In this document: piece after piece, positions 35,786-45,763 of the stretch
How positions within the stretch are numbered: the first letter of the stretch is position 1
Layout of the letters: the number at the start of each line of letters is the position of its first letter
Assembly (NCBI RefSeq): GCF_000384115.1
Contig: NZ_KB913029.1
Location: forward strand, 2,018,907 to 2,082,906
DNA from: Sporichthya polymorpha DSM 43042
GTDB lineage: Bacteria; Actinomycetota; Actinomycetes; Sporichthyales; Sporichthyaceae
DNA: 64,000 nt
Reading direction: 5' to 3'
Notes under the pieces: generated by a model
What the model saw: only the letters and a program-made list of their open reading frames with translations
Database searches by the model: none
Told to the model about the DNA's origin: nothing
Position numbers and translations under genes: made by a program

Positions 35786-35858
35786 TGCCCCCAACGGGAT
35801 TCGAACCCGTGCTGCCGCCTTGAAAGGGCGGTGTCCTGGGCCTCTAGACGATGAGGGC
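35786..35858 (-). tRNA. tRNA-Glu (anticodon TTC)
   Basis: On the minus strand GCCCTCA pairs with TGGGGGC (one G-T pair), discriminator A. The loop CTTTCAA in stem CCGCC/GGCGG gives anticodon TTC. It lies upstream of tRNA-Asp on the same strand with a 92-base gap, and the two are probably co-transcribed. No CCA is encoded. Confidence 0.96.
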
Positions 35859-35971
35859 CTGTGGCGTTCGACCACGGGTGCCGTGGAGGACCGCGTCAGC
35901 ATAGGGGACGGTCTCGGCCGCGGCCAAAACAGCCCCGCCCCGGCCGTCCCCAGCGCCGGGAACGCCGCAGG

Positions 35972-37498
35972 TCACGGGCCCTCCCACGGGTCGGCCTGCT
36001 GGCTGCGCGAGTACTGCTCGAAGCGCTTGGTCTCCTCCGGGGCGAGGGTGCGGTTGATCTGGGCCGAGCTCAGCCCGAGGCCGCCGATCGTGAGGTCGTC
36101 CCAGGCCTGCAGGCGCTTGGTCGTCGCGTCGAAGTAGAGGATCGAGCACTCGATCGGCTCGGGGGTCTCGCCCTCCAGGGCGCGCAGGCCGGCGCCGCCG
36201 GTGCTGCCCTGGACGAACATGCGCGTGCCCTCGGGCAGCAGCTTCGTCGACCGCTGGTGGGTGTGCCCGGCGAGGACCAACGGGACGACCCCGTCGAAAC
36301 CGGTGCCCTGCGTCGGGTCGTGGACGACCGCGATGTCCGGGTGCGTGCCCGCGAGCCTCACCCCGGCCGCGACGGCGTTGCCGAGTGCCGCGACCTCCTC
36401 GTTCGAAGCGCGCTCGACGGAACGGTCGGGGGTGAAGCGGGGGTCCGCGTCGCCGGTGATCCGCAGCCCCGCGACCTCCTTGGTGACGCCGTCGTCGAGC
36501 ACGAGCGCGTTCGGCTGCGCCGCCACCGCGTCGGCGATGGCCTTCGAGTCGTGGTTGCCGCGGACGTAGACGTACGGGACGGGCAGGTCGGAGATCGCGT
36601 CGACGAACCGCCGCTCGGCCTTCGAGCCATGGTCGGAGATGTCGCCGGAGTCGACGATCAGTGCCACGTCGAACTGCTGGGTGATCGAACTGATCACCTC
36701 CCACGACGCCGGGTTCAGGTGGATGTCCGAGACGTGCAGGACGCGGATCGTCGTCGGGTCCGGCTCGTACGCCGGCAGCGTCGAGGTGACGTCGTAGAGC
36801 TTGGAGACGTTGCCGACGAGCTTCGCCAGGCTCCGGCTGTAGTCGCTGAAGCCGGCGACGATGTCCTGCGCGTTGCCGACGACGGACGGGGCCGAGACCA
36901 GCAACCCGGAATACTGGGGCTGGGAGACCGAGCGCGGGTTCCAGGTCCACGCGGCGGTGCCGATCGTCGCGCCGACCATTGCGACCGCCGTCCCGCACAC
37001 GAACGCCACCCGCCTCGCCTTGCGGCGGTAGACGAGCACCGACAGCACGAGCGCCCCGAGCAGTGCGGACACCGCCGAGCGGATCACCAGCCGGATGATC
37101 GCGTCCTTGGCGTCGGCCGAGACCCACTGCTCCAGGCCCTCGAGTGCCTCCGGGTCCTCGAAGATCGTCCGCGCGTCGGTGACGTTGAGCGCGTCGACGG
37201 TGACCGTGACCCCGATCGGGCCCTCGTGGGTGTCGAGGGTGAGCGTCCCGAGCGGGCCGACGCGGATCTCGGTGTCCCCGGACCACGAGAAGTGCGCGGT
37301 CATGTGGGTGTTCACCGGGCCGATCGGCGTGCTGTCGCGCCCGCCGACCATCAGCCCGAGCCACGCCCCGACGACGGCGACCAGGACGAACCCCGCCACG
37401 CCGGCGATGCGCCGGGCCGGGACCCACCGCGGGACGAGCCGGCGCAGCCCACGGCGCAGCACCCACACGGTGCTGGGCTTGCGTAGGCGGTCGAGCAC
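35972..37498 (-). CDS. Membrane-bound metallophosphoesterase
   Basis: A 508-residue protein. After a basic N-terminus there is a membrane helix (IAGVAGFVLVAVVGAWLGLMV, about residue 33), an extracytoplasmic stretch, and further hydrophobic segments near residues 160-210. The calcineurin-type catalytic domain spans about 255-470: VSDIHLNP, DSGDISDHG, RGNHDS and GHTHQRS provide the metal ligands. It likely hydrolyses a phosphomonoester or diester outside or at the membrane. GTG at 37498 is chosen because GAGGAG lies about nine bases upstream; a longer reading would begin at 37612. It is transcribed divergently from the zincin gene. Confidence 0.85.
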   Translation of the reverse strand: MLDRLRKPSTVWVLRRGLRRLVPRWVPARRIAGVAGFVLVAVVGAWLGLMVGGRDSTPIGPVNTHMTAHFSWSGDTEIRVGPLGTLTLDTHEGPIGVTVTVDALNVTDARTIFEDPEALEGLEQWVSADAKDAIIRLVIRSAVSALLGALVLSVLVYRRKARRVAFVCGTAVAMVGATIGTAAWTWNPRSVSQPQYSGLLVSAPSVVGNAQDIVAGFSDYSRSLAKLVGNVSKLYDVTSTLPAYEPDPTTIRVLHVSDIHLNPASWEVISSITQQFDVALIVDSGDISDHGSKAERRFVDAISDLPVPYVYVRGNHDSKAIADAVAAQPNALVLDDGVTKEVAGLRITGDADPRFTPDRSVERASNEEVAALGNAVAAGVRLAGTHPDIAVVHDPTQGTGFDGVVPLVLAGHTHQRSTKLLPEGTRMFVQGSTGGAGLRALEGETPEPIECSILYFDATTKRLQAWDDLTIGGLGLSSAQINRTLAPEETKRFEQYSRSQQADPWEGP

Positions 37499-37612
37499 GG
37501 CGCGCGCTCCTCGGGACCCGGCGTGCGGCGTCCGGTGGACGGAGCCGATCCCCCACCGGCTCGATCTTCGACGGTAGGCGAATTCAGGTCGCGGCAGGCG
37601 GACAATGACCAA

Positions 37613-37963
37613 GTGCTGAACATCCCTCGCGAGGACTTCGAGGCGCTCGTCGCTGAGGCGCTCGATTCCATCCCGCCCGAGCTCACCGGGCTGATGACGA
37701 ACGTCGCCGTCTTCGTCGAGGACGACCCGCCCCCGGACGACCCTCAGCTGCTGGGGATCTACGACGGCGTGCCGCTCACCGAACGTGACGGCTGGTACTC
37801 CGGCGTCCTACCCGACCGGATCACGATCTACCGCAACCCGACGCTCGCGATCTGCGAGCACCGGGACGACGTCGTGGCCGAGGTCGAGATCACCGTGGTG
37901 CACGAGATCGCGCACCATTTCGGCATCGACGACGCCCGCCTGCACGAGCTGGGCTACGACTGA
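37613..37963 (+). CDS. Metallopeptidase-like protein (zincin_1 family)
   Basis: A 116-residue zinc-binding protein with HEIAHHFGIDD near residue 100, matching the PF06262 short metallopeptidase family (H-E-x-x-H plus a later Asp). The N-terminal FEALVAEALDSIPPEL and the central YRNPTLAICEH are typical. Its substrate is unknown. GTG at 37613 gives the usual family length. The 114 bases between it and the divergent phosphoesterase gene must hold two promoters. Confidence 0.88.
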   Translation: MLNIPREDFEALVAEALDSIPPELTGLMTNVAVFVEDDPPPDDPQLLGIYDGVPLTERDGWYSGVLPDRITIYRNPTLAICEHRDDVVAEVEITVVHEIAHHFGIDDARLHELGYD

Positions 37964-37982
37964 GCGGGGCCGTCGCGGTCTA

Positions 37983-38546
37983 CTAAGTCGTGCTCATCAG
38001 GGCCGCGGCCCCGAACGAGACGTTGAAGCGGTCGCACCAGATGGACACGCTGCGTAACTGCACGAGGTCGACGTCGGCCGGGATTCGGTAGTTCTGCGAG
38101 CCCTTGTTGCCCTTGAGATTCCCGATCTTCCGGTGGGCGTTGTCGTCGAAGACGTGCCAGCCGCCGCGGCCCTCGATCACCGGGGCGTCGGAGAGCACGA
38201 CCTTGAGGTCGGGCCCGTTGCTGGTGTCGAGGTTCTCCAGGCGCAGGACCCGCGAACCGTCGGCCAGGCGGATCACCCGGACCGTCCCGGTCGTCGAGTG
38301 CTCGTGGGAGAGAAGCTCCCCGCGGTAGAGCTCCACCCAGGCCGGGCCGGGCTTCGGGGTGGGCGCCGCCGTCGGGAGCGCGACCGGGGCCTCGGCGACC
38401 GCCACCGGCGCGACCGGGAACGCCTCGACGACGGTCTTGTCGATCCACAGCTTCCACGGCTCGAACGCCGCGAGGGCGACGGCGACGAGGACGGAGAACA
38501 GCGCGAGCCCGGCCTGGACTCCCCGGTGACGCAGCAGACGCTTCAT
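37983..38546 (-). CDS. DM13 domain protein, membrane anchored
   Basis: A 187-residue protein with an N-terminal anchor (AGLALFSVLVAVALAAF), a proline/alanine linker and a DM13 domain (about residues 70-180). The domain shows ELLSHEHSTTGTVRVIRL, LRLENLDTSNGPDLKVVLS and the conserved Cys in VSIWCDRFNVSFGAA. DM13 domains are proposed to take part in redox or electron transfer at the cell surface. It lies 19 bases from the convergent zincin gene and 73 bases upstream of the DUF2752 gene end. Function is inferred from the domain only. Confidence 0.85.
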   Translation of the reverse strand: MKRLLRHRGVQAGLALFSVLVAVALAAFEPWKLWIDKTVVEAFPVAPVAVAEAPVALPTAAPTPKPGPAWVELYRGELLSHEHSTTGTVRVIRLADGSRVLRLENLDTSNGPDLKVVLSDAPVIEGRGGWHVFDDNAHRKIGNLKGNKGSQNYRIPADVDLVQLRSVSIWCDRFNVSFGAAALMSTT

Positions 38547-38619
38547 GCCGGCAGTGAACGCGTCGGCGGGCTCCGGCGCAGCCCCTCCGCGCCTTACGGA
38601 AGTGATACGGCCGGAACTG

Positions 38620-39045
38620 CTACGGGGCGAGCCAGGACCCCGCGGGGACGTTCCGCGCGACCCAGAAGACGGCGACGGTGGCCGCGAGCGTCCAGCCCGC
38701 GGCGACGGGCAGCCTGACCACGGCCCGCCCGGTGACGGCGCGGCGTAGCCACGCCGCCCAGGCGAGGACCAGGAGCGGGACGGCGAGCACGACGAGAACG
38801 TTCCGGGCGACCGCGGTGCTCAGGTCGCCGTGGGCGAGGGCGTGGACCGCGCGCAGACCGCCGCAGCCCGGGCACCACCAACCCGTCACCGTGTGGAACG
38901 GGCAGGGCGGGTAGGTCCCCGGCTCCTCCGGGCTGACCAGGGCCACCGCCGCCGTCGCGGCCGCCACCGCCGCGCCGACCCCCAGGGGGGCGGTCGGCGC
39001 GGCGGTCGTTCTCGCGGAGGCGCGCAGCGGCGGGGCCGTGGCCAC
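38620..39045 (-). CDS. DUF2752 family membrane protein
   Basis: A 141-residue protein with three hydrophobic segments. The motif CPFHTVTGWWCPGCGG followed by LRAVHALAHGDLSTA is the signature of DUF2752, a family of unknown function. GTG at 39045 starts two bases after the stop of the RDD gene, so translation is coupled. DUF2752 and RDD/proline-rich proteins are often found together in actinobacteria. The last residues are WVARNVPAGSWLAP. No enzymatic role is proposed. Confidence 0.85.
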   Translation of the reverse strand: MATAPPLRASARTTAAPTAPLGVGAAVAAATAAVALVSPEEPGTYPPCPFHTVTGWWCPGCGGLRAVHALAHGDLSTAVARNVLVVLAVPLLVLAWAAWLRRAVTGRAVVRLPVAAGWTLAATVAVFWVARNVPAGSWLAP

Positions 39046-39047
39046 GG

Positions 39048-39896
39048 TCAGGCCTTGATGACGACGGTGCCGCCGAACTTGTCGTGCAGACCCTGCTTGC
39101 GGCCGCTGCTGTCGAACAGCGGCGACAACGCGACGACGATCGAGCCGATGTAGCAGGCGATCCACGAGAAGTTGTAGAGCGCGGCCCGTTTGCCGGCGGC
39201 CGTCTGGTCGGGAATCGCGCCGTTCTCCAACTGCACGACCTTCAGGCCGAGCGCCTGCTTGCCGATCGTGGCGCCGCGGGCCGAGATGAAGTACGCGTCG
39301 TAGCCGAAGAAGATCGCGGTCTGGACGACGGTCCCGAGCAGCTGCACGCCCAGATTCGTGTTCCAGGTGACGATCGCGACGATGATCCACACCGGCGAGA
39401 GCACCAGTGAGTCCAGGATCCGCGCGAGCAGCCGCTTGCCCAGCGACCCGACCTCGATGCCCGGCGGGATCCCCGGGACCTGGGGCTGCCCGTACGCCGG
39501 CTGCCCGTACGCGGGCTGCCCGAACCCCGGCTGCTGCCCGTACGGCGGCTGCCCGTACGGCGGCTGCTGGCCGTAGGGCGGGGGCTGCTGCCCGTATCCC
39601 GGGGGCTGGCCGTATCCCGGGGGCTGGCCGTAACCCGGCGGGGGTGGCGGCTGCTGGCCCGCGGCGGGCGGCTGGCCGTAGGGCTGCTGCCAGTGGGGAG
39701 GGACCTGCTCCGGCGGGATCTGCTCCTGCGGGGGGCCGATCGGGCCGCTCGGCGGCGCACCCCACTGCGGCGGGGGCTGGTTGTACTCCCAGGACTGCCC
39801 CGGGCCGGGCTGCGTCCAGCCGGGCGGGGTCTGGCCGGGGGCGAACGGGTCCTCGGGCTCGCGGCCTTCCTCGGACGGTTCCTTCGACTCGGCCAT
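39048..39896 (-). CDS. RDD family membrane protein with Pro/Gln/Tyr-rich N-terminus
   Basis: A 282-residue protein. Residues 1-140 are a disordered tail with repeated [18 protein letters not shown] units. The RDD domain follows: [21 protein letters not shown] with the Arg-Asp pair, a second helix [21 protein letters not shown], and [18 protein letters not shown] proteins are small membrane proteins, probably transport related. ATG at 39896 is preferred over 39908 because GGGGGTAGGA lies directly upstream. Shared transcript with the DUF2752 gene downstream is likely. Confidence 0.85.
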   Translation of the reverse strand: MAESKEPSEEGREPEDPFAPGQTPPGWTQPGPGQSWEYNQPPPQWGAPPSGPIGPPQEQIPPEQVPPHWQQPYGQPPAAGQQPPPPPGYGQPPGYGQPPGYGQQPPPYGQQPPYGQPPYGQQPGFGQPAYGQPAYGQPQVPGIPPGIEVGSLGKRLLARILDSLVLSPVWIIVAIVTWNTNLGVQLLGTVVQTAIFFGYDAYFISARGATIGKQALGLKVVQLENGAIPDQTAAGKRAALYNFSWIACYIGSIVVALSPLFDSSGRKQGLHDKFGGTVVIKA

Positions 39897-39928
39897 TCCT
39901 ACCCCCATCTCGGCTGCTGGATTCGACC

Positions 39929-42454
39929 CTAGTGCGGGCCGACAGCGGTGATACGAACGACGGCCGTCCCGAGTTCGTCGGAGGCGGCGAGATCAACCTC
40001 ACCCGAGAAGCCCCAGTCGTGGTCCCCGTTCGGGTCGTCGAAGATCTGACGGACCGTCCAGATCCGCTTCCGGCCCTCGGGCTCCTTGTCGACGACGAGC
40101 AGGTGCGGCCCGCGCGCGTCAGGGTCGGTCGAGATCGGGCCGTACTCGGCGAAGTAGGGCTGCATCGCGCTCGCCCAGTCCGCGGCCGCCCAGCCGGACT
40201 CGCCGTCGAGCTGCCCGAGTTCGGCCCACTGGTGCCGCGCCGCGAGCGTGACGCGCCGGAAGAACGCGTTGCGGACGAGCACCGTGAACGCGCGCGTGTT
40301 CGCGGTGACGCCCTTCGGCTCGCGGGGCTCCGCCGCGGCAGCGAGCGTCGCCCGGTCGACGCCCTCGGCGAGAGCCTCCCACTCGTCGAGCAGGCTCGAG
40401 TCGGTCTGGCGGATCATCTCCCCGAGCCACTCGATCAGATCGGTGAGCTCGGGATTCTTGAGCTCGTCGGGCACGGTCTGGCGCAGCGCCTTGTAGGCGT
40501 CGCCGAGGTACCGCAGCACGATGCCCTCGCTGCGTGCGAGGCCGTAGTGCGAGACGAACTCGCCGAACGTCATCGCGCGCTCGACCATGTCGCGGACCAC
40601 GGACTTCGGCGAGAGCGGGAACTCCGCGATCCACGGGTGCCCGCCGCGGTAGGTCTCGTACGCCGCCTCCAGCAACTCCTCCAGCGGCTTCGGCCAGGTG
40701 ATGTCCTCGAGCAGTTCCATCCGCTCGTCGTACTCGATGCCCTCGGCCTTCATCGCGTTCACCGCTTCGCCCTTCGCGGCGTACTGCTGGGCCATCAGCA
40801 CCGGCCGCGGGTCCTCCAGCGTCGCCTCCAGCACCGAGACGACGTCGAGGGCGAAAGTCTCGGACTCCGGGTCGAGCAGCTCGAACGTCGCGAGCGCGAA
40901 CGGCGAGAGCGGCTGGTTCAGCGCGAAGTTGGTCTGCAGTTCGACGCGGGGGACGACCCAGCGTCCGGTCTCGTCCGGCTCGGCCAGCTTCGCGACGACG
41001 CCGCCGGCGACGAGCTCGCGGTAGATCCGGATCGCGCGGCGGATCAGCTTGTTCTGCCGGGTGCGGTCCTCGTGGTTCTCCCGCAGCAGGTGGCGCATGT
41101 GCTCGAACCCGTCACCGGGGCGCGCGATGACGTTGAGCAGCACCGAGTGCGTGACCCGCATGCGCGAGACCAGCGGTTCCGGTGCGGCGTTCACCAGCCG
41201 GTTGTAGGTGTCCTCGTTCCACGACACCTGGCCCTCGGGCGGCTTCACCTTCTGGACGCGTTTGAGCTTCACCGGGTCGTCGCCGGCCTTCGCGATCCGC
41301 CGCGCGTTCTCGACCAGGTGCTCCGGCGCCTGGACGACGCAGTAGCCGGTGGTGTCGAAGCCGGCGCGCCCGGCCCGCCCGGCGATCTGGTGGAACTCGC
41401 GGGCCTTGAGGATCCGGGTCCGGTGCCCGTCGTACTTCGCGAGCCCGGTGAGCAGCACCGTGCGGATCGGCACGTTGATCCCGACGCCGAGGGTGTCGGT
41501 CCCGCACACGACCTTGAGCAGCCCGGCCTGGGTGAGCTGCTCCACCAGGCGCCGGTACTTCGGCAGCATGCCGGCGTGGTGGACCCCGACCCCGTGGCGG
41601 ACCAGCTTCGACAGCGTCGCCCCGAACCCACGGGCGAAGCGGAAGTCCCCGATGGCGGCGGCGATCTCGTCCTTCTGCTCGCGGGTGCACAACGTGACCG
41701 AGAGCAGTGACTGGGCGCGCTCGAGCGCATCCTTCTGCGTGAAGTGCACGACGTAGATCGGTGCCTGACGGGCCGTCAGCAGATCCTCGATCGTCTCGTG
41801 CACCGGAGTGAGCGCCCACGAGTACAGCAGCGGGATCGGGCGGGTCGCCGACGTGACCACGGCCGTGGGGCGGCCGGTTCGCGCCGTCAGATCCTCCTGA
41901 AAGCGCGTCACGTCACCGAGCGTCGCCGACATGAGGAGGAACTGCGCCTGGGGGAGCTCCAGCAGCGGGACCTGCCAGGCCCACCCGCGGTCGGGCTCGG
42001 CGTAGAAGTGGAACTCGTCCATCACGACCCCGCCGATGTCCGCGGCGGCGCCCTCCCGCAGCGCGATGTTCGCGAGCACCTCGGCCGTGCAGCAGACGAT
42101 CGGGGCGGTCGGGTTGACCGCCGCGTCGCCGGTGAGCATGCCGACCCGCTCGGCGCCGAAGATGTCGCAGAGCGCGAAGAACTTCTCGCTCACCAGCGCC
42201 TTGATCGGGGCCGAGTAGAACGTGCGCCGGCCCTGCGCCAGCCCGGCGAAGTGCATCCCGGTCGCGACCAGGCTCTTTCCCGAGCCCGTCGGCGTCGTGA
42301 GGATGACGTTCGATCCCGAGACGAGCTCGATCAGCGCCTCGGTCTGCGCCGGGTACGGCTCGAGACCGGTCCCCGTCGCCCACTCCGTGAAGGCGTCGAA
42401 GATCGCGTCCGGGTCCGGTGGTGCAGAAAGCAGGTCCGCGAGCAGTCGCGTCAT
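39929..42454 (-). CDS. DEAD/DEAH-box helicase, Ski2/Mtr4-like with DUF3516
   Basis: An 841-residue superfamily 2 helicase. Motif I is TPTGSGKS near residue 55, motif II MDEFHFY near 150, motif III MSATLGD, motif [15 protein letters not shown] near 365, followed by the long helical C-terminal region known as DUF3516 in actinobacteria. Such proteins are thought to unwind structured RNA in turnover or ribosome work. ATG at 42454 is chosen because it starts four bases after the LCP stop and fits the family; upstream extension reads into that gene. No frameshift is seen over 2.5 kb. Confidence 0.9.
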   Translation of the reverse strand: MTRLLADLLSAPPDPDAIFDAFTEWATGTGLEPYPAQTEALIELVSGSNVILTTPTGSGKSLVATGMHFAGLAQGRRTFYSAPIKALVSEKFFALCDIFGAERVGMLTGDAAVNPTAPIVCCTAEVLANIALREGAAADIGGVVMDEFHFYAEPDRGWAWQVPLLELPQAQFLLMSATLGDVTRFQEDLTARTGRPTAVVTSATRPIPLLYSWALTPVHETIEDLLTARQAPIYVVHFTQKDALERAQSLLSVTLCTREQKDEIAAAIGDFRFARGFGATLSKLVRHGVGVHHAGMLPKYRRLVEQLTQAGLLKVVCGTDTLGVGINVPIRTVLLTGLAKYDGHRTRILKAREFHQIAGRAGRAGFDTTGYCVVQAPEHLVENARRIAKAGDDPVKLKRVQKVKPPEGQVSWNEDTYNRLVNAAPEPLVSRMRVTHSVLLNVIARPGDGFEHMRHLLRENHEDRTRQNKLIRRAIRIYRELVAGGVVAKLAEPDETGRWVVPRVELQTNFALNQPLSPFALATFELLDPESETFALDVVSVLEATLEDPRPVLMAQQYAAKGEAVNAMKAEGIEYDERMELLEDITWPKPLEELLEAAYETYRGGHPWIAEFPLSPKSVVRDMVERAMTFGEFVSHYGLARSEGIVLRYLGDAYKALRQTVPDELKNPELTDLIEWLGEMIRQTDSSLLDEWEALAEGVDRATLAAAAEPREPKGVTANTRAFTVLVRNAFFRRVTLAARHQWAELGQLDGESGWAAADWASAMQPYFAEYGPISTDPDARGPHLLVVDKEPEGRKRIWTVRQIFDDPNGDHDWGFSGEVDLAASDELGTAVVRITAVGPH

Positions 42455-42458
42455 CCGA

Positions 42459-43742
42459 TCAGTTGAACTGCGCGGACTTCGGCACCGGGCGGTCCTGCCG
42501 CAGCGCGTCGAACAGGGCACGGGAGCGGCCGGCGTCCCACTCGATCACCGAGCCGACCCCGGACGCCGTGTACTCACGTCCGATCGGAACCGTCGTCGTC
42601 GTCCCGAGCCCCTTCGCTGCCCATGCGAGACGGACCAGGTCGATCAGGTGGTCGCCGTCGTCGATGACCATCGCGCCGGCGCCCTTGGTCGCCACCGACC
42701 ACATGCGGAACGGGTTGAGCAGCGTCGTCGGCGAGGTGACCTTGTCCATCAGCGAGCTGATCAGTTCGCGCTGGTTGCTCACGCGGTCCAGGTCACCGCG
42801 CGTCGATGCGCGGGAGCGGGCGATGCCGAGCGCCTCGCCACCGTCGAGGTTCTGGCAGCCCTTCTTGATGTCCAGGCCCGCCTTGGGGTCCTTGCGCGCC
42901 TCGTCGATGCACATGTTCACACCGCCGACGGCGTTGACGAGGTCGAACAGCCCGCCGAACCCGATCTCGGCGTAGTGATCGATGCGGATGTTCGTGGCCT
43001 GCTCGACGGTCTGGATCAGCAGCTTCGGCCCGCCGAACGCGAACGCGGCGTTGAGCCGGTTCTTCGAGTGTCCGGGGATCGAGACGTAGGAGTCGCGCGG
43101 GAGGCTGACCAGCGTCGGCTTGCCGCCGCCGTCCGGGATGTGGAGCAGCATCATCGTGTCGGTGCGCTGGCCGGTCGCGCGGCCGGTCTTGAGCTTGGCG
43201 CGCTCCTTCGCCGACAGGCCCTCGCGGCTGTCGGAGCCGACGATGAGCCAGTCGCTGCCCGGCGTCTTCGCCGGCCGGGAGTTCGAGGCCGGGAACGCGT
43301 CGATCCGCTCGAGCCGGGAGTCGGCCCAGAAGTACAGGCACATGGGCAGCACGAGGAACAGCACGGCCGCGATCGCGACCGGCTTCTTCCAGCCGAAGCG
43401 GCGTCGCTTGCGTTTGACGACGGTCTGCGGCGGCTGCGGCGGGGGCGGCGGGGCCTCCCCGACCGGCCGGCGCATCGGCGGGCGGCTCTGCGGCGGCGCG
43501 GCCCCGGCCCCGGTCGCGGTGCGGCGGCGTCCCGCCGGCTGGTCGGCCGGCGGCTGCGGCGGGTAGGCGTCGACCGGACGCTGCGGGGGCGCGGGCGGCG
43601 GTTCCTGCCGCGAGACCGGCGGGAACGGCCGGTTGGCGGCGGGCCGCGAGACCACCGTCGGGGCCTCCGGTGGCTCCGCCCGGCGGGGGCGCTGCGGCGC
43701 GACTTCGTCGCGGAACCAGGGTCCCGCCCCGCGGTCGCTCAT
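42459..43742 (-). CDS. LytR-CpsA-Psr (LCP) family protein
   Basis: A 427-residue LCP protein of the normal type. Residues 1-115 are a proline/arginine-rich cytosolic tail, then one anchor helix (PVAIAAVLFLVLPMCLYFWA) and the LCP domain: DWLIVGSDSREG, QRTDTMMLLHI, SLPRDSYVSIPGH and NRLNAAFAFGG. The likely role is attachment of an undecaprenyl-linked polymer to peptidoglycan at the outer face of the membrane. ATG at 43742 is fixed by AGGAGGG five bases upstream; the longer reading to 43922 is discarded. It precedes the helicase gene by only four bases. Confidence 0.92.
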   Translation of the reverse strand: MSDRGAGPWFRDEVAPQRPRRAEPPEAPTVVSRPAANRPFPPVSRQEPPPAPPQRPVDAYPPQPPADQPAGRRRTATGAGAAPPQSRPPMRRPVGEAPPPPPQPPQTVVKRKRRRFGWKKPVAIAAVLFLVLPMCLYFWADSRLERIDAFPASNSRPAKTPGSDWLIVGSDSREGLSAKERAKLKTGRATGQRTDTMMLLHIPDGGGKPTLVSLPRDSYVSIPGHSKNRLNAAFAFGGPKLLIQTVEQATNIRIDHYAEIGFGGLFDLVNAVGGVNMCIDEARKDPKAGLDIKKGCQNLDGGEALGIARSRASTRGDLDRVSNQRELISSLMDKVTSPTTLLNPFRMWSVATKGAGAMVIDDGDHLIDLVRLAWAAKGLGTTTTVPIGREYTASGVGSVIEWDAGRSRALFDALRQDRPVPKSAQFN

Positions 43743-43858
43743 CGAGCCCTCCTGCATCCCCGAGTGATTTCCCGAGAAGTTCTCCGGCAACGTACACGCG
43801 ATTGCTGAGGCGGCGTGGTGGTTGGCGAGCTCGCCCGGGGGTGCCGCAGGCTGTCCCG

Positions 43859-45751
43859 GTGAGCACTCCAGACCCGTCCGTTCCCGCCGGCGAGCCCGAC
43901 ATCCGGGCCTACCTCGAAACACGCACCGCAGGCCCGTCGGGGTTCTCCCCGACCGGCGAACGGCTGCTGATCAGCTCTGATGTGCCCGGAAGCGCGCAGC
44001 TCTATGCGCTGGAACTCGGTGACCTGCGTCCCGACGGGGTGCCGATCGAGGCGTTGCGGCAGGTCACGGACCTGCCGGAGCCCGCCGGCGGCGGCTTCCT
44101 GCCGGTGCCGCACGGGCCCGAGGGTGCGGCCGCGGACACCGTGCTGATCGGCATCGACGCGGGCGGTAACGAACGGCACCAGCTCTACCTGCTCCCGGTC
44201 ACGGCGGACGCCCCGGCGGCGCCCGTCCCGCAGGTGGACGCTTTGTCCCCCCTGGTGGTTGACCCGGAGCACATCCACCGCTCCGGGGGCGTGACCCGCG
44301 ACGGTTCCGCGTTCGCCTACGCGACCAACCGGCGGACCGGGACCGACTTCGACGTCTGGGTCCGCGACCTGGCCACCGGCTCCGAGCAGCTCGTCCACGC
44401 CCCCGGCGGCTGGACCTGGGCCGGCAACTTCTCGCCGGACGGCCGCTACCTCGCGCTCGGGGCGCTCACGCAGCAGCCCGGCGACTCGACGCTGCACCTG
44501 CTGGACCGCGCCGACGCCTCCCTCGTCGAGCTCGCGCCGCACTCCGAGCCGGCGGAGATCGGGAGTCCGTCGTGGCTGCCGGACTCCTCCGCGTTCTTCT
44601 TCTCGCACGACGTGGGGCGGGACATGTCCGCGATCGCGCGCGGCACCCCGGACGGGGCGTGGGAGTTCGTCCTCACCCCGGAGTGGGACGCGGGCTGCGC
44701 CGTCGACTGGACCGGCCGGCACCTGCTGGTCGTCACCAACGCCGACGGGCGCACCGAGGCCGCGCTTCACGACCCGACGACGCTGGAGAAGACCGCGGAC
44801 GTCCCGCTGCCGGGCACCGGGGTCGCGGGCGGGTTCTCGTTCTCCCGGGACGGCCGGTACCTGTCGTACTCGTACTCCTCGCCGCTCGTGCCGGGCGACG
44901 GGTGGCTCTACGACACCGTCGCCGGCACCGCGACGCGGCTGACGCGGTCGCCGCACCGGCTCGACGAGTCGACGCTCGTGGCCCCGGACCTGGTCCGGGT
45001 CCCGGCGCACGACGGGGAGTCGATCCCGCTGTACGTCTTCCGCCCCCGCGGCGCGGCCAGCGGCAAGCGGCCGGTCGTGATGATTCTCCACGGCGGGCCG
45101 GAGTCGCAGTACCGGCCGTCGTTCGCGGCGCTGACGCAGTACCTGGTCGCCCGCGGGTTCGTCGTGATCGCCCCGAACGTGCGCGGGTCCACCGGGTACG
45201 GCCGGCGCTACCAGGCGCTCGACGACGTCGAGAAGCGGTTCGACTCGATCCGCGACATGGAGTGGATCCACCGCTGGATCGCGACCACCGACGACCTCGA
45301 CCCCGAGCGCTGCGCGCTCTACGGCGGGTCCTACGGCGGCTACATGGTCCTGTCCGGGCTCGCGTTCCAGCCCGACCTGTGGGCCGCGGGCGTCTGCATC
45401 GTCGGAATGTCCTCGCTGGTGACGTTCCTGCAGAACACCGCCGACTGGCGCCGCGCCTTCCGGGAGCGCGAGTACGGCTCGCTCGAGCATCACCGGGATC
45501 TCCTGGAGGAGCTGTCCCCGATCAACCGCCTCGACGCGATGCGGGCCCCGCTCTTCCTCGTCCACGGCGTCAACGACCCGCGGGTCCCGGTCGGGGAGGC
45601 CCAGCAGATCCACGCCGCCCTGCAGGGCAAGGGCATCCGCACCGAGATGGCGATCTATGAGGACGAGGGCCACGGCCTCGCGAAACTGAAGAACCGTCTG
45701 GACGCGTACCCCCGCGTCGCGGCCTTCCTTGAAGAGGTCCTGCGGCCGTAG
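43859..45751 (+). CDS. S9 family prolyl oligopeptidase-type peptidase
   Basis: A 630-residue serine peptidase. Residues about 1-380 form the beta-propeller (repeated FSPDGRYLALG, FSRDGRYLSYSYS). The alpha/beta-hydrolase domain follows, with nucleophile Ser in GGSYGGYMVL near residue 495, Asp in HGVNDPRVPVG near 580 and His in DEGHGLAKL near 607, all intact. It cleaves short peptides, often after Pro or other small residues, in the cytosol since no signal is seen. GTG at 43859 begins STPDPSVPAG. The ACT-domain gene follows after twelve bases, so they may be co-transcribed. Confidence 0.92.
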   Translation: MSTPDPSVPAGEPDIRAYLETRTAGPSGFSPTGERLLISSDVPGSAQLYALELGDLRPDGVPIEALRQVTDLPEPAGGGFLPVPHGPEGAAADTVLIGIDAGGNERHQLYLLPVTADAPAAPVPQVDALSPLVVDPEHIHRSGGVTRDGSAFAYATNRRTGTDFDVWVRDLATGSEQLVHAPGGWTWAGNFSPDGRYLALGALTQQPGDSTLHLLDRADASLVELAPHSEPAEIGSPSWLPDSSAFFFSHDVGRDMSAIARGTPDGAWEFVLTPEWDAGCAVDWTGRHLLVVTNADGRTEAALHDPTTLEKTADVPLPGTGVAGGFSFSRDGRYLSYSYSSPLVPGDGWLYDTVAGTATRLTRSPHRLDESTLVAPDLVRVPAHDGESIPLYVFRPRGAASGKRPVVMILHGGPESQYRPSFAALTQYLVARGFVVIAPNVRGSTGYGRRYQALDDVEKRFDSIRDMEWIHRWIATTDDLDPERCALYGGSYGGYMVLSGLAFQPDLWAAGVCIVGMSSLVTFLQNTADWRRAFREREYGSLEHHRDLLEELSPINRLDAMRAPLFLVHGVNDPRVPVGEAQQIHAALQGKGIRTEMAIYEDEGHGLAKLKNRLDAYPRVAAFLEEVLRP

Positions 45752-45763
45752 GCTGATCGTGCG

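Noticed and set aside
33446-35858. tRNA-associated integrated element with attachment sites.
   Set aside because: No integrase gene and no repeated tRNA 3-prime end could be found in the region; only a weaker insertion idea is kept.
35712-36137. Plus-strand open frame over tRNA-Glu.
   Set aside because: It runs through the tRNA gene and the end of the metallophosphoesterase gene and has no ribosome site.
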